Source: RSA11 sp036564135 (GTDB lineage: Bacteria > Actinomycetota > Thermoleophilia > Solirubrobacterales > 70-9). From it: a stretch of 8,571 nt of DNA. Shown piece by piece: positions 1-5,550 of this stretch (position 1 is the stretch's first letter; the number at the start of each line of letters is the position of its first letter). The stretch is from the NCBI GenBank assembly GCA_036564135.1, contig DATCLC010000061.1, positions 1 through 8,571 of the forward strand, written 5' to 3'. The position numbers and the translations under genes were made by a program. The notes below the pieces were generated by a model, which saw only the letters and a program-made list of their open reading frames with translations, did no database searches and was not told the DNA's origin.

Positions 1-836
1 CCGACGTAGGCGCGGAAGAAGCGGTTCACGTCGGCTGCGGTCGACACGATCCCGCCCGACGCCCAGGCCAGCGCGGGGTTGATGAACTCGCTCACGTCCT
101 CGGGCGGATCGTGGGGGGAGATCTCGTAGCCGTGCAGGTACGGCTCGGGCATCTCGACCGTGTCGGGCAGGCTGGTGCGCCGCAACCCCGCCGGGCGGTA
201 GACGTGCCGGTCGAGCAGCTCCGCGTAGGGCTTGCCCGTGACGGCCTCGGCCATCAGCCCGACGACCACGTTGTCGGTGTCCGAGTAGCCGTAGCGCTCG
301 CCGGGGCCGAACTCGGGCTCCACGTCCTGCACGAAGCCGATCAGCTCGAGCGGCGTCATGTACTGCGCGGGATCGGCGATCAGCTCGTCGATGAAGGCCT
401 GTTGGTGGATGTAGTCGGGGAGCGAGGCCGTGTGCTGGAGCGCCTGCGCGAGGGTCACGTCCTGGGCGTGGGGGAGGATCCCCGGCCCGAGCACGTCGCC
501 GATCGTGTCAGTCAGACGCAGCTTGCCGCGCGCGACGAGCTTGAGCGCGACGGCGCCGTTGAACGCCTTCGCCATGCTCGCGATCCGGTAGTGCTGGTTG
601 CGGGTCGGGGGCGCGCCGGTCTCGAGGTCCGCGCGCCCGCGGCGCAGGAACGTCGTCCGCTTGCCGCGCTGGATCAGGACCGAGACCGCGGGCGGGGCGT
701 CGTCGGCAGCCATCAGCTCGGCGAGCGCGGCGCGCAGCTTGGCGCCGGTGTCCTTGTGGGCCTTCGGGGCCGCGCCGGCCGCTGCGGGGGAAAGCGCGAG
801 GATCGCGGCCGCGAGGAGGGTGAGGCGACGATTCAT
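1..836 (-). CDS. Serine hydrolase, class C beta-lactamase / DD-peptidase family (C-terminal part outside window)
   Basis: Translating the minus strand from ATG 836-834 gives 278 residues open to the left edge. Residues 1-22 form a signal peptide: an MNRR basic start, an Ala/Leu core and an AGA cleavage site before AP. The active-site tetrad is S87-M-A-K90 (SxxK: nucleophile serine and general-base lysine), in the typical context IASMAKAF. HTASLPDY (about 135-142) matches the family HTSGLPDY element, and ASGGIVSTAADVNRFF (from about 259) is also typical. The second motif, normally Y-x-N, reads Y184-S185-D186. The third motif (HxG/KTG) lies beyond the edge, so completeness cannot be judged. The family acts on peptidoglycan peptides, beta-lactams or other esters and amides outside the cytoplasm; the substrate here is unknown. 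No clear Shine-Dalgarno precedes the ATG. The gene follows the M15-like gene by 22 bp on the same strand, suggesting cotranscription. Confidence 0.9.
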   Translation of the reverse strand, partial: MNRRLTLLAAAILALSPAAAGAAPKAHKDTGAKLRAALAELMAADDAPPAVSVLIQRGKRTTFLRRGRADLETGAPPTRNQHYRIASMAKAFNGAVALKLVARGKLRLTDTIGDVLGPGILPHAQDVTLAQALQHTASLPDYIHQQAFIDELIADPAQYMTPLELIGFVQDVEPEFGPGERYGYSDTDNVVVGLMAEAVTGKPYAELLDRHVYRPAGLRRTSLPDTVEMPEPYLHGYEISPHDPPEDVSEFINPALAWASGGIVSTAADVNRFFRAYV

Positions 837-858
837 CCGCCCAGTATGGCGGCGCGCG

Positions 859-1575
859 TCATCGCCGCCGGTGAAGGCTCACCCCACCCGTCTCCGGCCC
901 GACCGGGGCGGGCGAGGGGGCGAAGCCGACCGCGGAGATTCCGCCCGTCGAGGGGCTCGGGGACCCGCCCCCGCCGCTCTGGCCCCCGTCCTTGGGCTTC
1001 TCCGGCTGCTTCGGGTCGTCCCCCTTGGGCTTGCGCCGGGTCGGGCAGCGCACCGTGTACACGGTGCGAGCGGGCACGTTGTAGCGGGTCTCGCTGTGGC
1101 TCCAGGAGAGGTGGAGGTGGTTGCCGCGGCCGTGTCCGGCGTCCCCGTTGTAGCCCACCCAGCGGAACGGCGGGCGCGGCTTGTTCTGCCTGGGCTCGGC
1201 CCACCTGGCGAGCTTGGTGATCAGCCGCCAGTTCCCGCCCCGGCTGCGGTCGGGCACGATGTCGAGCGCCAGCCCGATCGGGTGCTCGCCCTTGCGCGAG
1301 TGGACCGGGTCGAGCGAGTAGCCGTCGGTGATGAAGATCTTGTACTTGCGCTTGAGCATGCGCACGTCGTTCAGCAGCCGGCGGTCGATGCGCTCGCCCG
1401 GCGACCCGGGGATCGACACGAAGCGCCCGCCGCCCGTGGTCTCGCACAGGCGCGGGCCGAGCCGCTCGCTGCGCATGGCGCCGGTCGCGAGGGTCGCGCC
1501 GACGAGCGCCAGCACCGCCAGGGCGATCGCGGGTCCCGCGGACCTGATCGTTGCGAGCTCGCTCAATGCCTTCAC
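859..1575 (-). CDS. Membrane-anchored M15-like (LAS fold) putative zinc peptidase
   Basis: The product is 238 residues from GTG 1575. Residues 14-33 are one hydrophobic segment (signal anchor or uncleaved signal peptide), so the rest is extracytoplasmic. The core fits the M15/LAS metallopeptidase pattern: E97-H98-P-I-G101-L-A103-L-D105 (HxxGxAxD, first zinc His and Asp) and H153-L-H155 in GNHLHLSW (HxH, second zinc His). FITDGYSLDP (81-90) precedes the first ligand, as in D-Ala-D-Ala carboxypeptidases. C44 and C177 could form a disulfide. The tail (about 178-238) is Lys/Pro/Gly/Ser rich and probably unstructured, perhaps wall-penetrating. GTG 1575 is chosen because it starts just before the TM segment; an AAGGGAG sequence lies only 1-2 nt upstream, so TTG 1566 is an alternative start. 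ATG 1662 is in frame but sits in a palindrome and adds an Arg-rich stretch unlike a signal sequence. Peptidoglycan peptide cleavage is inferred, not shown. Confidence 0.82.
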   Translation of the reverse strand: MKALSELATIRSAGPAIALAVLALVGATLATGAMRSERLGPRLCETTGGGRFVSIPGSPGERIDRRLLNDVRMLKRKYKIFITDGYSLDPVHSRKGEHPIGLALDIVPDRSRGGNWRLITKLARWAEPRQNKPRPPFRWVGYNGDAGHGRGNHLHLSWSHSETRYNVPARTVYTVRCPTRRKPKGDDPKQPEKPKDGGQSGGGGSPSPSTGGISAVGFAPSPAPVGPETGGVSLHRRR

Positions 1576-1660
1576 ACTCCCTTGCTTCGGAGAGGATCCG
1601 CGAGGGCTTGAGCGGACGCGCTGTCGATCCTGGCCGCCGCAAGCCGACGACCACCCGGGC

Positions 1661-1760
1661 ATTCAGCCCGCGTCGCCGGAAAACGGCAACGCGGGCTGAA
1701 CGGACGCGGGCCCGGCGGGGATTCAGTTCACGTTGCCGCAAAACGGCAACGAGGGCTGAA
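1661..1760. repeat. Tandem pair of ~39-nt palindromic repeats
   Basis: Copy 1 (1662-1700) is a near-perfect hairpin: TTCAGCCCGCGT (1662-1673) pairs with 1689-1700, then one C-A mismatch, then GCCG/CGGC (1675-1678/1684-1687) around a GAAAA loop. Copy 2 (1722-1760) has the same layout: TTCAG/CTGAA outer ends, two G-U pairs, one A-A mismatch, an inner 8-bp stem CGTTGCCG (1731-1738) with 1744-1751, and a CAAAA loop. The copies are exactly 60 bp apart and share ATTCAG, AAAACGGCAACG and GGGCTGAA, while the outer stems differ. They lie between divergent genes, upstream of both, so a terminator role is unlikely. They could be a dispersed palindromic (REP/REPIN-like) element or a paired regulatory site. 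Confidence 0.85.
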
Positions 1761-1771
1761 TCGAACGGTCG

Positions 1772-1784
1772 CTGGGGTCCCCAG
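1772..1784. promoter_or_regulatory. Perfect 13-bp palindrome upstream of the SARP/EF-hand gene (possible operator)
   Basis: CTGGGG-T-CCCCAG is a perfect inverted repeat with a single central base. It sits 7 bp upstream of the TAGACT hexamer (1792-1797) and would overlap the spacer and the expected -35 region of that promoter, a usual place for a repressor or autoregulatory site. No protein can be assigned to it, and short G/C palindromes also arise by chance in DNA this GC-rich. Confidence 0.3.
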
Positions 1785-1791
1785 GGCGACC

Positions 1792-1797
1792 TAGACT
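1792..1797 (+). promoter_or_regulatory. Probable -10 box (TAGACT) of the SARP/EF-hand gene
   Basis: TAGACT fits the actinobacterial TAnnnT -10 pattern and ends 11 nt before ATG 1809. Transcription would start about 5 nt before the ATG, giving a very short leader. This agrees with the lack of any Shine-Dalgarno in the preceding bases. No convincing -35 element is seen. The same hexamer occurs upstream of dnaX at 3320. Confidence 0.45.
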
Positions 1798-1808
1798 TCG
1801 GGCCCGAC

Positions 1809-3146
1809 ATGCTCCGCGTCGGGCTGCTGGGGCCGGTGATCGTCCAAGCTCACGAGCCCGTGGCGCTGAGCGGCCCGCAGCAGCGCCGGCTCGTGGCCTC
1901 GCTCGCGCTTGCGCGGGGCGGGCCGGTCACGACCGAGCAGCTCGTCGAGGACTTATGGGGGGAGGAGCCGCCGCGCAGCGCGCGCCGCAGCCTTCAGGCC
2001 CAGGTATCGCGCCTGCGACGGGCCTTCGCGACGGCCGGTGCACAGGGCGCGATCGTGCGCGCGGGCGATGGCTACGCGCTGGCCGGCGCCGTCGAGGTGG
2101 ACAGCGAGGAGTTCCGGGCGCGCGCGAGCGCGGGCCGGGAGGCGCTGCGCGCGGGCGACCTGAAGGCGGCCGCGGCGGAGTTCGACGCGGCCCTCGGCCG
2201 CTGGCGCGGCCCGTGCGCGCTGGCCGACGCTCGCGAGTGCGGGGCGCCCGCGCTCGAGGCGCGCATGCTCGACGAGGAGCGCCTCGGCGTGATCGAGGAC
2301 CGCGCGGAGGTTGCGCTCGCCTCGGGCGAGGTCGATGAGGTCGTGCCGACGCTGCTGCGGACGGCCGCCGAGTACCCGCTGCGCCAGCGGGTCGCGCTGC
2401 TCGCGATGAACGCGCTCCTCCGATCAGGAAGGGCCACGCTTGCCCTCGAGGTGTACGAGCGCACTCGCCTGCTCCTGCGCGAGCAGCTCGGGATCACGCC
2501 GGGCCCCGAGCTGCGGGAGCTGCACGCCGCGATCCTCCGCGAGACCGCGCCGCAGGTTGGGCCGCCGCCGCGCGCGGTCCCGCCGCCGTTCGAGCTCGGC
2601 GCCCTGCAGCTGCGCAAGCTCAAGTACCTGTTCCGCGCCCTCGACGCCGACGGCGACGGCCTGCTCGAGGCGGAAAGCTTTCGCGCACACGCCGATCGCC
2701 TGGCGGCGCTGGCCGAGCACGACCCCGAGCTCGCCGCGGACGTGCGCGCCCACGTCAACGCCTGGTGGGCGGGCGTAAAGCCCTCCGGCGCCGACGAGCC
2801 GGCATCCCTGGAGAACTGGCTGCGCTTCTGGGGAGCGTGGCTCGCGGCGGTGACGCGCGACGCGGAGGCGGACGGCGGGGCGGAGCTGCGGCGGATGAAG
2901 GAGTCGGCGGCGAGGACGTTCGCGGTCATGGACGCGGATCGCGACGGGCGCCTCCACGTCGCCGACTACGAGCGCTGGGTGGAGACGTGGGGGCTGCGGT
3001 TCGACGCGCGCGCGAACTTCGCGCGGCTCGACGTGGATGGCGACGGCACCCTGGGCGAGGCCGACGTCGTCCAGCTCGTCAAGGAGTTCTTCCTCTCGAA
3101 CGACCCCGAGGCCCCCGGCAACTTCCTCTACGGCCCCGCGTTCTAG
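1809..3146 (+). CDS. SARP/BTAD-type transcription factor fused to a C-terminal calerythrin-like EF-hand domain
   Basis: The product is 445 residues from ATG 1809, chosen because MLRVGLLGPVIV matches the usual first strand of SARP-type winged helices and a -10 box lies just upstream. Residues 1-92 are an OmpR-like DNA-binding domain: LVEDLWGEEPPRSARRSLQ (45-63), QVSRLRRAF (65-73) and the wing IVRAGDGYAL (82-91). Residues about 97-244 are the helical BTAD domain, ending with LEVYERTRLLLREQLGI and PGPELRELH. A Pro-rich linker (about 246-261) leads to an EF-hand domain (262-445). Its calcium loops are D279-A-D-G-D-G (Ser at position 12), D375-A-D-R-D-G with D386 at position 12, and D408-V-D-G-D-G with D419 at position 12. 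The stretch around 320-338 looks like a degenerate second hand, so the order 1-(2)-3-4 and the NDPEAPGNFLYGPAF end resemble calerythrin-type prokaryotic Ca2+ proteins. Most SARP-like proteins end after BTAD or continue into NB-ARC/TPR. Inference: DNA binding or activation modulated by Ca2+. The targets are unknown; the dnaX operon immediately downstream is a candidate. Confidence 0.93.
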   Translation: MLRVGLLGPVIVQAHEPVALSGPQQRRLVASLALARGGPVTTEQLVEDLWGEEPPRSARRSLQAQVSRLRRAFATAGAQGAIVRAGDGYALAGAVEVDSEEFRARASAGREALRAGDLKAAAAEFDAALGRWRGPCALADARECGAPALEARMLDEERLGVIEDRAEVALASGEVDEVVPTLLRTAAEYPLRQRVALLAMNALLRSGRATLALEVYERTRLLLREQLGITPGPELRELHAAILRETAPQVGPPPRAVPPPFELGALQLRKLKYLFRALDADGDGLLEAESFRAHADRLAALAEHDPELAADVRAHVNAWWAGVKPSGADEPASLENWLRFWGAWLAAVTRDAEADGGAELRRMKESAARTFAVMDADRDGRLHVADYERWVETWGLRFDARANFARLDVDGDGTLGEADVVQLVKEFFLSNDPEAPGNFLYGPAF

Positions 3147-3150
3147 CGTC

Positions 3151-3182
3151 GCAACAGTTCTGCAACAGGCGGCCTCTAGGTT
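3151..3182 (+). promoter_or_regulatory. SARP-box-like direct repeat with -10 element upstream of dnaX
   Basis: GCAACAG at 3151-3157 is repeated exactly at 3162-3168, separated by TTCT, giving an 11-bp period. Eight bases (3169-3176) separate the second copy from TAGGTT (3177-3182), a TAnnnT -10 hexamer. Known SARP operators are heptameric direct repeats at 11-bp spacing with the 3' repeat about 8 bp from the -10, so the geometry matches exactly. The heptamer sequence differs from the TCGAGC-type motif of Streptomyces SARPs. The site begins 4 bp after the stop of the SARP/EF-hand gene and points toward dnaX. Regulation by that protein is inference. Confidence 0.5.
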
Positions 3183-3196
3183 CGCGGCCGACGGCC

Positions 3197-3210
3197 GAGG
3201 AGACGCCGTG
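3197..3210 (+). promoter_or_regulatory. Shine-Dalgarno and in-frame upstream GTG: alternative dnaX start
   Basis: GAGGAG (3197-3202) lies 5 nt upstream of GTG 3208-3210, which is in frame with dnaX and runs without a stop into GTG 3334. It would add 42 residues before VAPAQSLYRR. The extension is Ala/Pro/Arg/Gly rich, is not part of the known DnaX fold, and includes codons uncommon here (ATA, AGG twice, CGA, TCA), which argues against conserved coding. It would be translated from a transcript starting at the SARP-like box promoter. Confidence 0.4.
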
Positions 3211-3225
3211 TCACTGGCCGCCGTG

Positions 3226-3259
3226 GCCCCGTCGGCGTTCGGGGGGAGGCCGACGGGGC
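3226..3259 (+). other. 11-bp stem-loop between the SARP/EF-hand gene and dnaX
   Basis: GCCCCGTCGGC (3226-3236) is perfectly complementary to 3249-3259 around a 12-nt loop rich in G. No T-run follows, so it is not a canonical intrinsic terminator. It may still stop or attenuate transcripts from the upstream gene, or fold in a dnaX leader just downstream of the alternative GTG 3208. The rest of the 187-bp spacer 3147-3333 holds the SARP-like box and two candidate -10 boxes. Confidence 0.5.
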
Positions 3260-3319
3260 GCGCCGTGCTGCCGTCCGGCACGCGGGACCGAGGCACGCGG
3301 AGGGCCCCGGCCGCGCCGA

Positions 3320-3325
3320 TAGACT
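3320..3325 (+). promoter_or_regulatory. Probable leaderless-type -10 box (TAGACT) of dnaX
   Basis: TAGACT ends 8 nt before GTG 3334, the spacing expected when transcription starts at or next to the start codon. No Shine-Dalgarno precedes GTG 3334 (CGCCCACC only), which fits a leaderless mRNA. No clear -35 element is visible. The identical hexamer precedes the SARP/EF-hand gene. Confidence 0.45.
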
Positions 3326-3333
3326 CGCCCACC

Positions 3334-5190
3334 GTGGCGCCCGCGCAGTCCCTGTACCGCCGGCACCGGCCCCAGGCGTTCGACCAGGTCGTAGGCCAGG
3401 AGCACGTCGTCCGCACGCTCTCGAACGCGATCGAGCGCGACCGCGTACACCACGCGTACCTGTTCGTCGGCTCGCGCGGCACGGGGAAAACCTCGATCGC
3501 GAAGATCCTCGCCCGGTCGCTCAACTGCGTGAACGGCCCGACCCTGCACCCCTGCGGGGAGTGCGAGTCGTGCCGCGCGATCGCCGCGGGGACGTCGATG
3601 GACGTGATCGAGATGGACGCGGCCTCGAACCGCTCCGTCGACGACATCCGCGAGCTGCGCGAGCGAGTCGGCTTCGCGCCCACCGGCGGCAAGTGGAAGG
3701 TGTACATCCTCGACGAGGCGCACATGCTCACTCGCGAGGCCTGGAACGCCTTCCTCAAGACGCTCGAGGAGCCGCCCCCGAACACGGTCTTCGTGCTGGC
3801 TACCACCGAGGCCCACAAGGTGATGCCGACGATCGTCGACCGCTGCCAGCGCTTCGACTTCCAGCGGCCGACGCCCGAGCAGATCGCCGAGGTGGTGCGG
3901 CGGGTCGCGCAGGCCGAGTCGATCGAGATCGCCGACGGTGCGATCGCCGCCCTCGCCCGCGGCGCCTCGGGGAGCTTCCGCGACGCGCTCGGCACGCTCG
4001 ACCAGCTCGTCTCCTACGGCGGGAAACGCATCGAGACGGAGGACGTGCTGACCGTGCTCGGCGTCGCCGACTCCGACCTTCTGCTCGCGGCCGCCGACGC
4101 GATCGCGGCGGGCGACGCGCGCGCCACGCTCGAGGTCACCGAGCGGCTCGCGCGCTCGGGCCGCGACCCGGCGCAGTTCGGCCGCGACCTGCTCGCGCAC
4201 CTGCGCCAGCTGCTGGTGATCCGCGCCGTAGGCGAGGACGTGGGCGAACGCGGCCTGGCGGCCGCAGATCCCGAGCGCATGCGCAGCCAGGCGGAAGCCT
4301 TCTCCGACCTCGGCCTGAGCCGCGCGATCGACGCGATCGCGGCGGCGCTGAGCGCGATCCGCGAGGGCGACGAGCCGCGGATGACGCTCGAGCTGGCGCT
4401 GCTCCGCGCGGCCAGGCCGCAGCTGGACCCCTCGCGCGAGGCGTTCGCGCAGCGGCTGGAACGCCTCGAGGCGGCGCTCGCAGGCGGCGCGCCGCCGGCC
4501 GCCCCGGCCGACGGCGGCGCGGGTGAAAAGCCCCAGGCGCCGCCCGCCGCGGGCCCGGCGCACGAGCCCCCGCGGCAGGCCGCAACCGCCCAACCCGCGG
4601 CCGCGGCGCCCCCGCGGGCCGAGGAGGCGCCGCGCGCGGCCGCGCCGAGCACGCGGCGGTCGCCGGAGCCTGAGCCCGAGCCGGCGCCGGGCGGCGAGCG
4701 GGGCGCCGAGGCGGAGGCGAGCGCGCCCGAGTCCGCCGCGCCCGAGGCGGCCGCCGAGGCGCAGGCGGCGACCGCCGTCGCGGAGCTGCCCGACCTCGAG
4801 GGCTTGGTGAGCCTGTGGCCCGCGATCCTCGATCAGGTGCGCGAGGGCGGGTCCGAGCTGCTCGCCCACGCGCTCTCGGCCAGCCGGCCGGTCGGGATCG
4901 ATGCGGCACAGGGCGTCATCGAGATCGGCTTCCCGCCGGGCGCTTCGTTCAACAAGCGCAAGGCCGAAAGCCCGGAGGCGCGCGAGCGCATCGCCGCGGC
5001 GGTGCGGGCGGTCGTGGGCGCGCGGCTCAAGCCGGTCTGCGCGATCCTGGACGGCGAGGACGTCCCCGGCGACGATCCGGTGCAGGCCGGACCGATGGAC
5101 GAGGAGGAGATCATCGCGCGGCTCAAGGCGGAGTTCGATGCGGAGGAGATCCTCGACGAAGACTCTGAGCAGAACGAGGAGGAAGCGTGA
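3334..5190 (+). CDS. dnaX: DNA polymerase III subunit gamma/tau (clamp loader ATPase)
   Basis: The product is 618 residues from GTG 3334, chosen because SLYRRHRPQAFDQVVGQEHV is the usual DnaX N-terminus. It is the ATPase of the replicative clamp loader that places the beta sliding clamp on DNA. Visible features: Walker A G46-S-R-G-T-G-K52-T53; a four-Cys zinc module C65-x8-C74-x2-C77-x2-C80; Walker B I125-L-D-E-A-H130; the sensor-1 segment VFVLATTEAHKV (152-163); and the Arg-finger motif, here D169-R170-C171 instead of the usual SRC. The lid and collar domains follow to about 365. Residues about 380-485 are an Ala/Pro/Glu-rich linker of low complexity. Residues 486-575 form a folded tau-type C-terminal region, and the end is very acidic. 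No A6G-type slippery site was seen, so one long product is expected. The stop overlaps the ybaB start by 4 bp. An upstream in-frame GTG (3208) could add 42 residues. Confidence 0.96.
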   Translation: MAPAQSLYRRHRPQAFDQVVGQEHVVRTLSNAIERDRVHHAYLFVGSRGTGKTSIAKILARSLNCVNGPTLHPCGECESCRAIAAGTSMDVIEMDAASNRSVDDIRELRERVGFAPTGGKWKVYILDEAHMLTREAWNAFLKTLEEPPPNTVFVLATTEAHKVMPTIVDRCQRFDFQRPTPEQIAEVVRRVAQAESIEIADGAIAALARGASGSFRDALGTLDQLVSYGGKRIETEDVLTVLGVADSDLLLAAADAIAAGDARATLEVTERLARSGRDPAQFGRDLLAHLRQLLVIRAVGEDVGERGLAAADPERMRSQAEAFSDLGLSRAIDAIAAALSAIREGDEPRMTLELALLRAARPQLDPSREAFAQRLERLEAALAGGAPPAAPADGGAGEKPQAPPAAGPAHEPPRQAATAQPAAAAPPRAEEAPRAAAPSTRRSPEPEPEPAPGGERGAEAEASAPESAAPEAAAEAQAATAVAELPDLEGLVSLWPAILDQVREGGSELLAHALSASRPVGIDAAQGVIEIGFPPGASFNKRKAESPEARERIAAAVRAVVGARLKPVCAILDGEDVPGDDPVQAGPMDEEEIIARLKAEFDAEEILDEDSEQNEEEA

Positions 5191-5543
5191 GCAGACCCCG
5201 AGGCGGGCCCGGCGGGTTCGACCTGAACTCGATGATGAAGCAGCTTCAGAAGGTCCAGGCCGACATGGCCGAGGCCCAGGAGAAGCTCAAGGACGAGGTC
5301 GTCGACGCGAGCGCGGGCGGCGGCATGGTGAAGGTGAAGATGAGCGGCGATCTGCGCCTGCTCGAGCTGCAGATCGACCCCGAGGCGATCGACCCGGAGG
5401 ACCCGGAGCTCCTGCAGGACATGATCGTGGCGGCCGTTAACGAGGGCCTGCGCGCGGCGCAGGAGCTCGCCTCCCAGCGCCTGGGCGGCATCGCCGGCGG
5501 CCTTGGCGGCGGGCTCGGAGGGCTCGGCCTGCCGGGGATGTAG
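5187..5543 (+). CDS. ybaB: YbaB/EbfC-family nucleoid-associated protein
   Basis: The product is 118 residues from GTG 5187, which overlaps the dnaX TGA (GTGA), with a strong GAGGAGG Shine-Dalgarno (5176-5182) 4 nt upstream. YbaB/EbfC proteins are small dimeric DNA-binding proteins that coat the nucleoid, and the gene commonly sits between dnaX and recR, as here. The sequence shows the family layout: an N-terminal amphipathic helix (MMKQLQKVQADMAEAQEKL), then the strand region GGGMVKVKMSGDLRLLELQI with the usual G-V-K-x-x-G pattern, then DPELLQDMIVAAVNEGLRAA helices. The end (about 99-118) is a Gly/Leu-rich tail. Translation is probably coupled to dnaX. Confidence 0.94.
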   Translation: MSRPRGGPGGFDLNSMMKQLQKVQADMAEAQEKLKDEVVDASAGGGMVKVKMSGDLRLLELQIDPEAIDPEDPELLQDMIVAAVNEGLRAAQELASQRLGGIAGGLGGGLGGLGLPGM

Positions 5544-5550
5544 CGAGGGC

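Noticed and set aside
111..1220. Plus-strand open frames across 111-1611
   Set aside because: They overlap the two minus-strand enzymes, whose signal sequences and catalytic motifs are clear; the plus-strand translations show no domain and are Arg/Ala/Gly biased.
1661..1760. CRISPR-like array
   Set aside because: There are only two copies, each fully palindromic, separated by 21 nt of non-spacer-like sequence, and no cas genes are present.
1551..1808. N-terminal extension of the SARP/EF-hand gene back to 1551
   Set aside because: It would run through both palindromic repeats and encode an Arg/Thr-rich repeat sequence; the SARP fold begins at ATG 1809 with a -10 box just before it.
3147..3333. 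Possible SRP (4.5S/scRNA) RNA gene upstream of dnaX, where it sits in some actinobacteria
   Set aside because: The conserved GGTCAGG...GGAAGCAGCC apical motif of SRP RNA is not present in the spacer on either strand.
2424..3995. Long minus-strand open frame of 523 codons, and another of 552 codons at 3211-4869
   Set aside because: Both lie antisense to well-supported genes (SARP/EF-hand, dnaX), are Ser/Arg/Ala-rich with no recognisable domain, and are typical shadow frames in very GC-rich DNA.
3334..5190. Programmed frameshift making a short gamma form of DnaX
   Set aside because: I found no A-rich slippery heptamer before the linker; the only A-runs (for example in the Walker A codons and near 4525) lack the A6G pattern and a suitable position.
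5503..5550. recR start at ATG 5503
   Set aside because: It lies within ybaB and adds 16 residues foreign to RecR; TTG 5551 gives the family-typical N-terminus and length.
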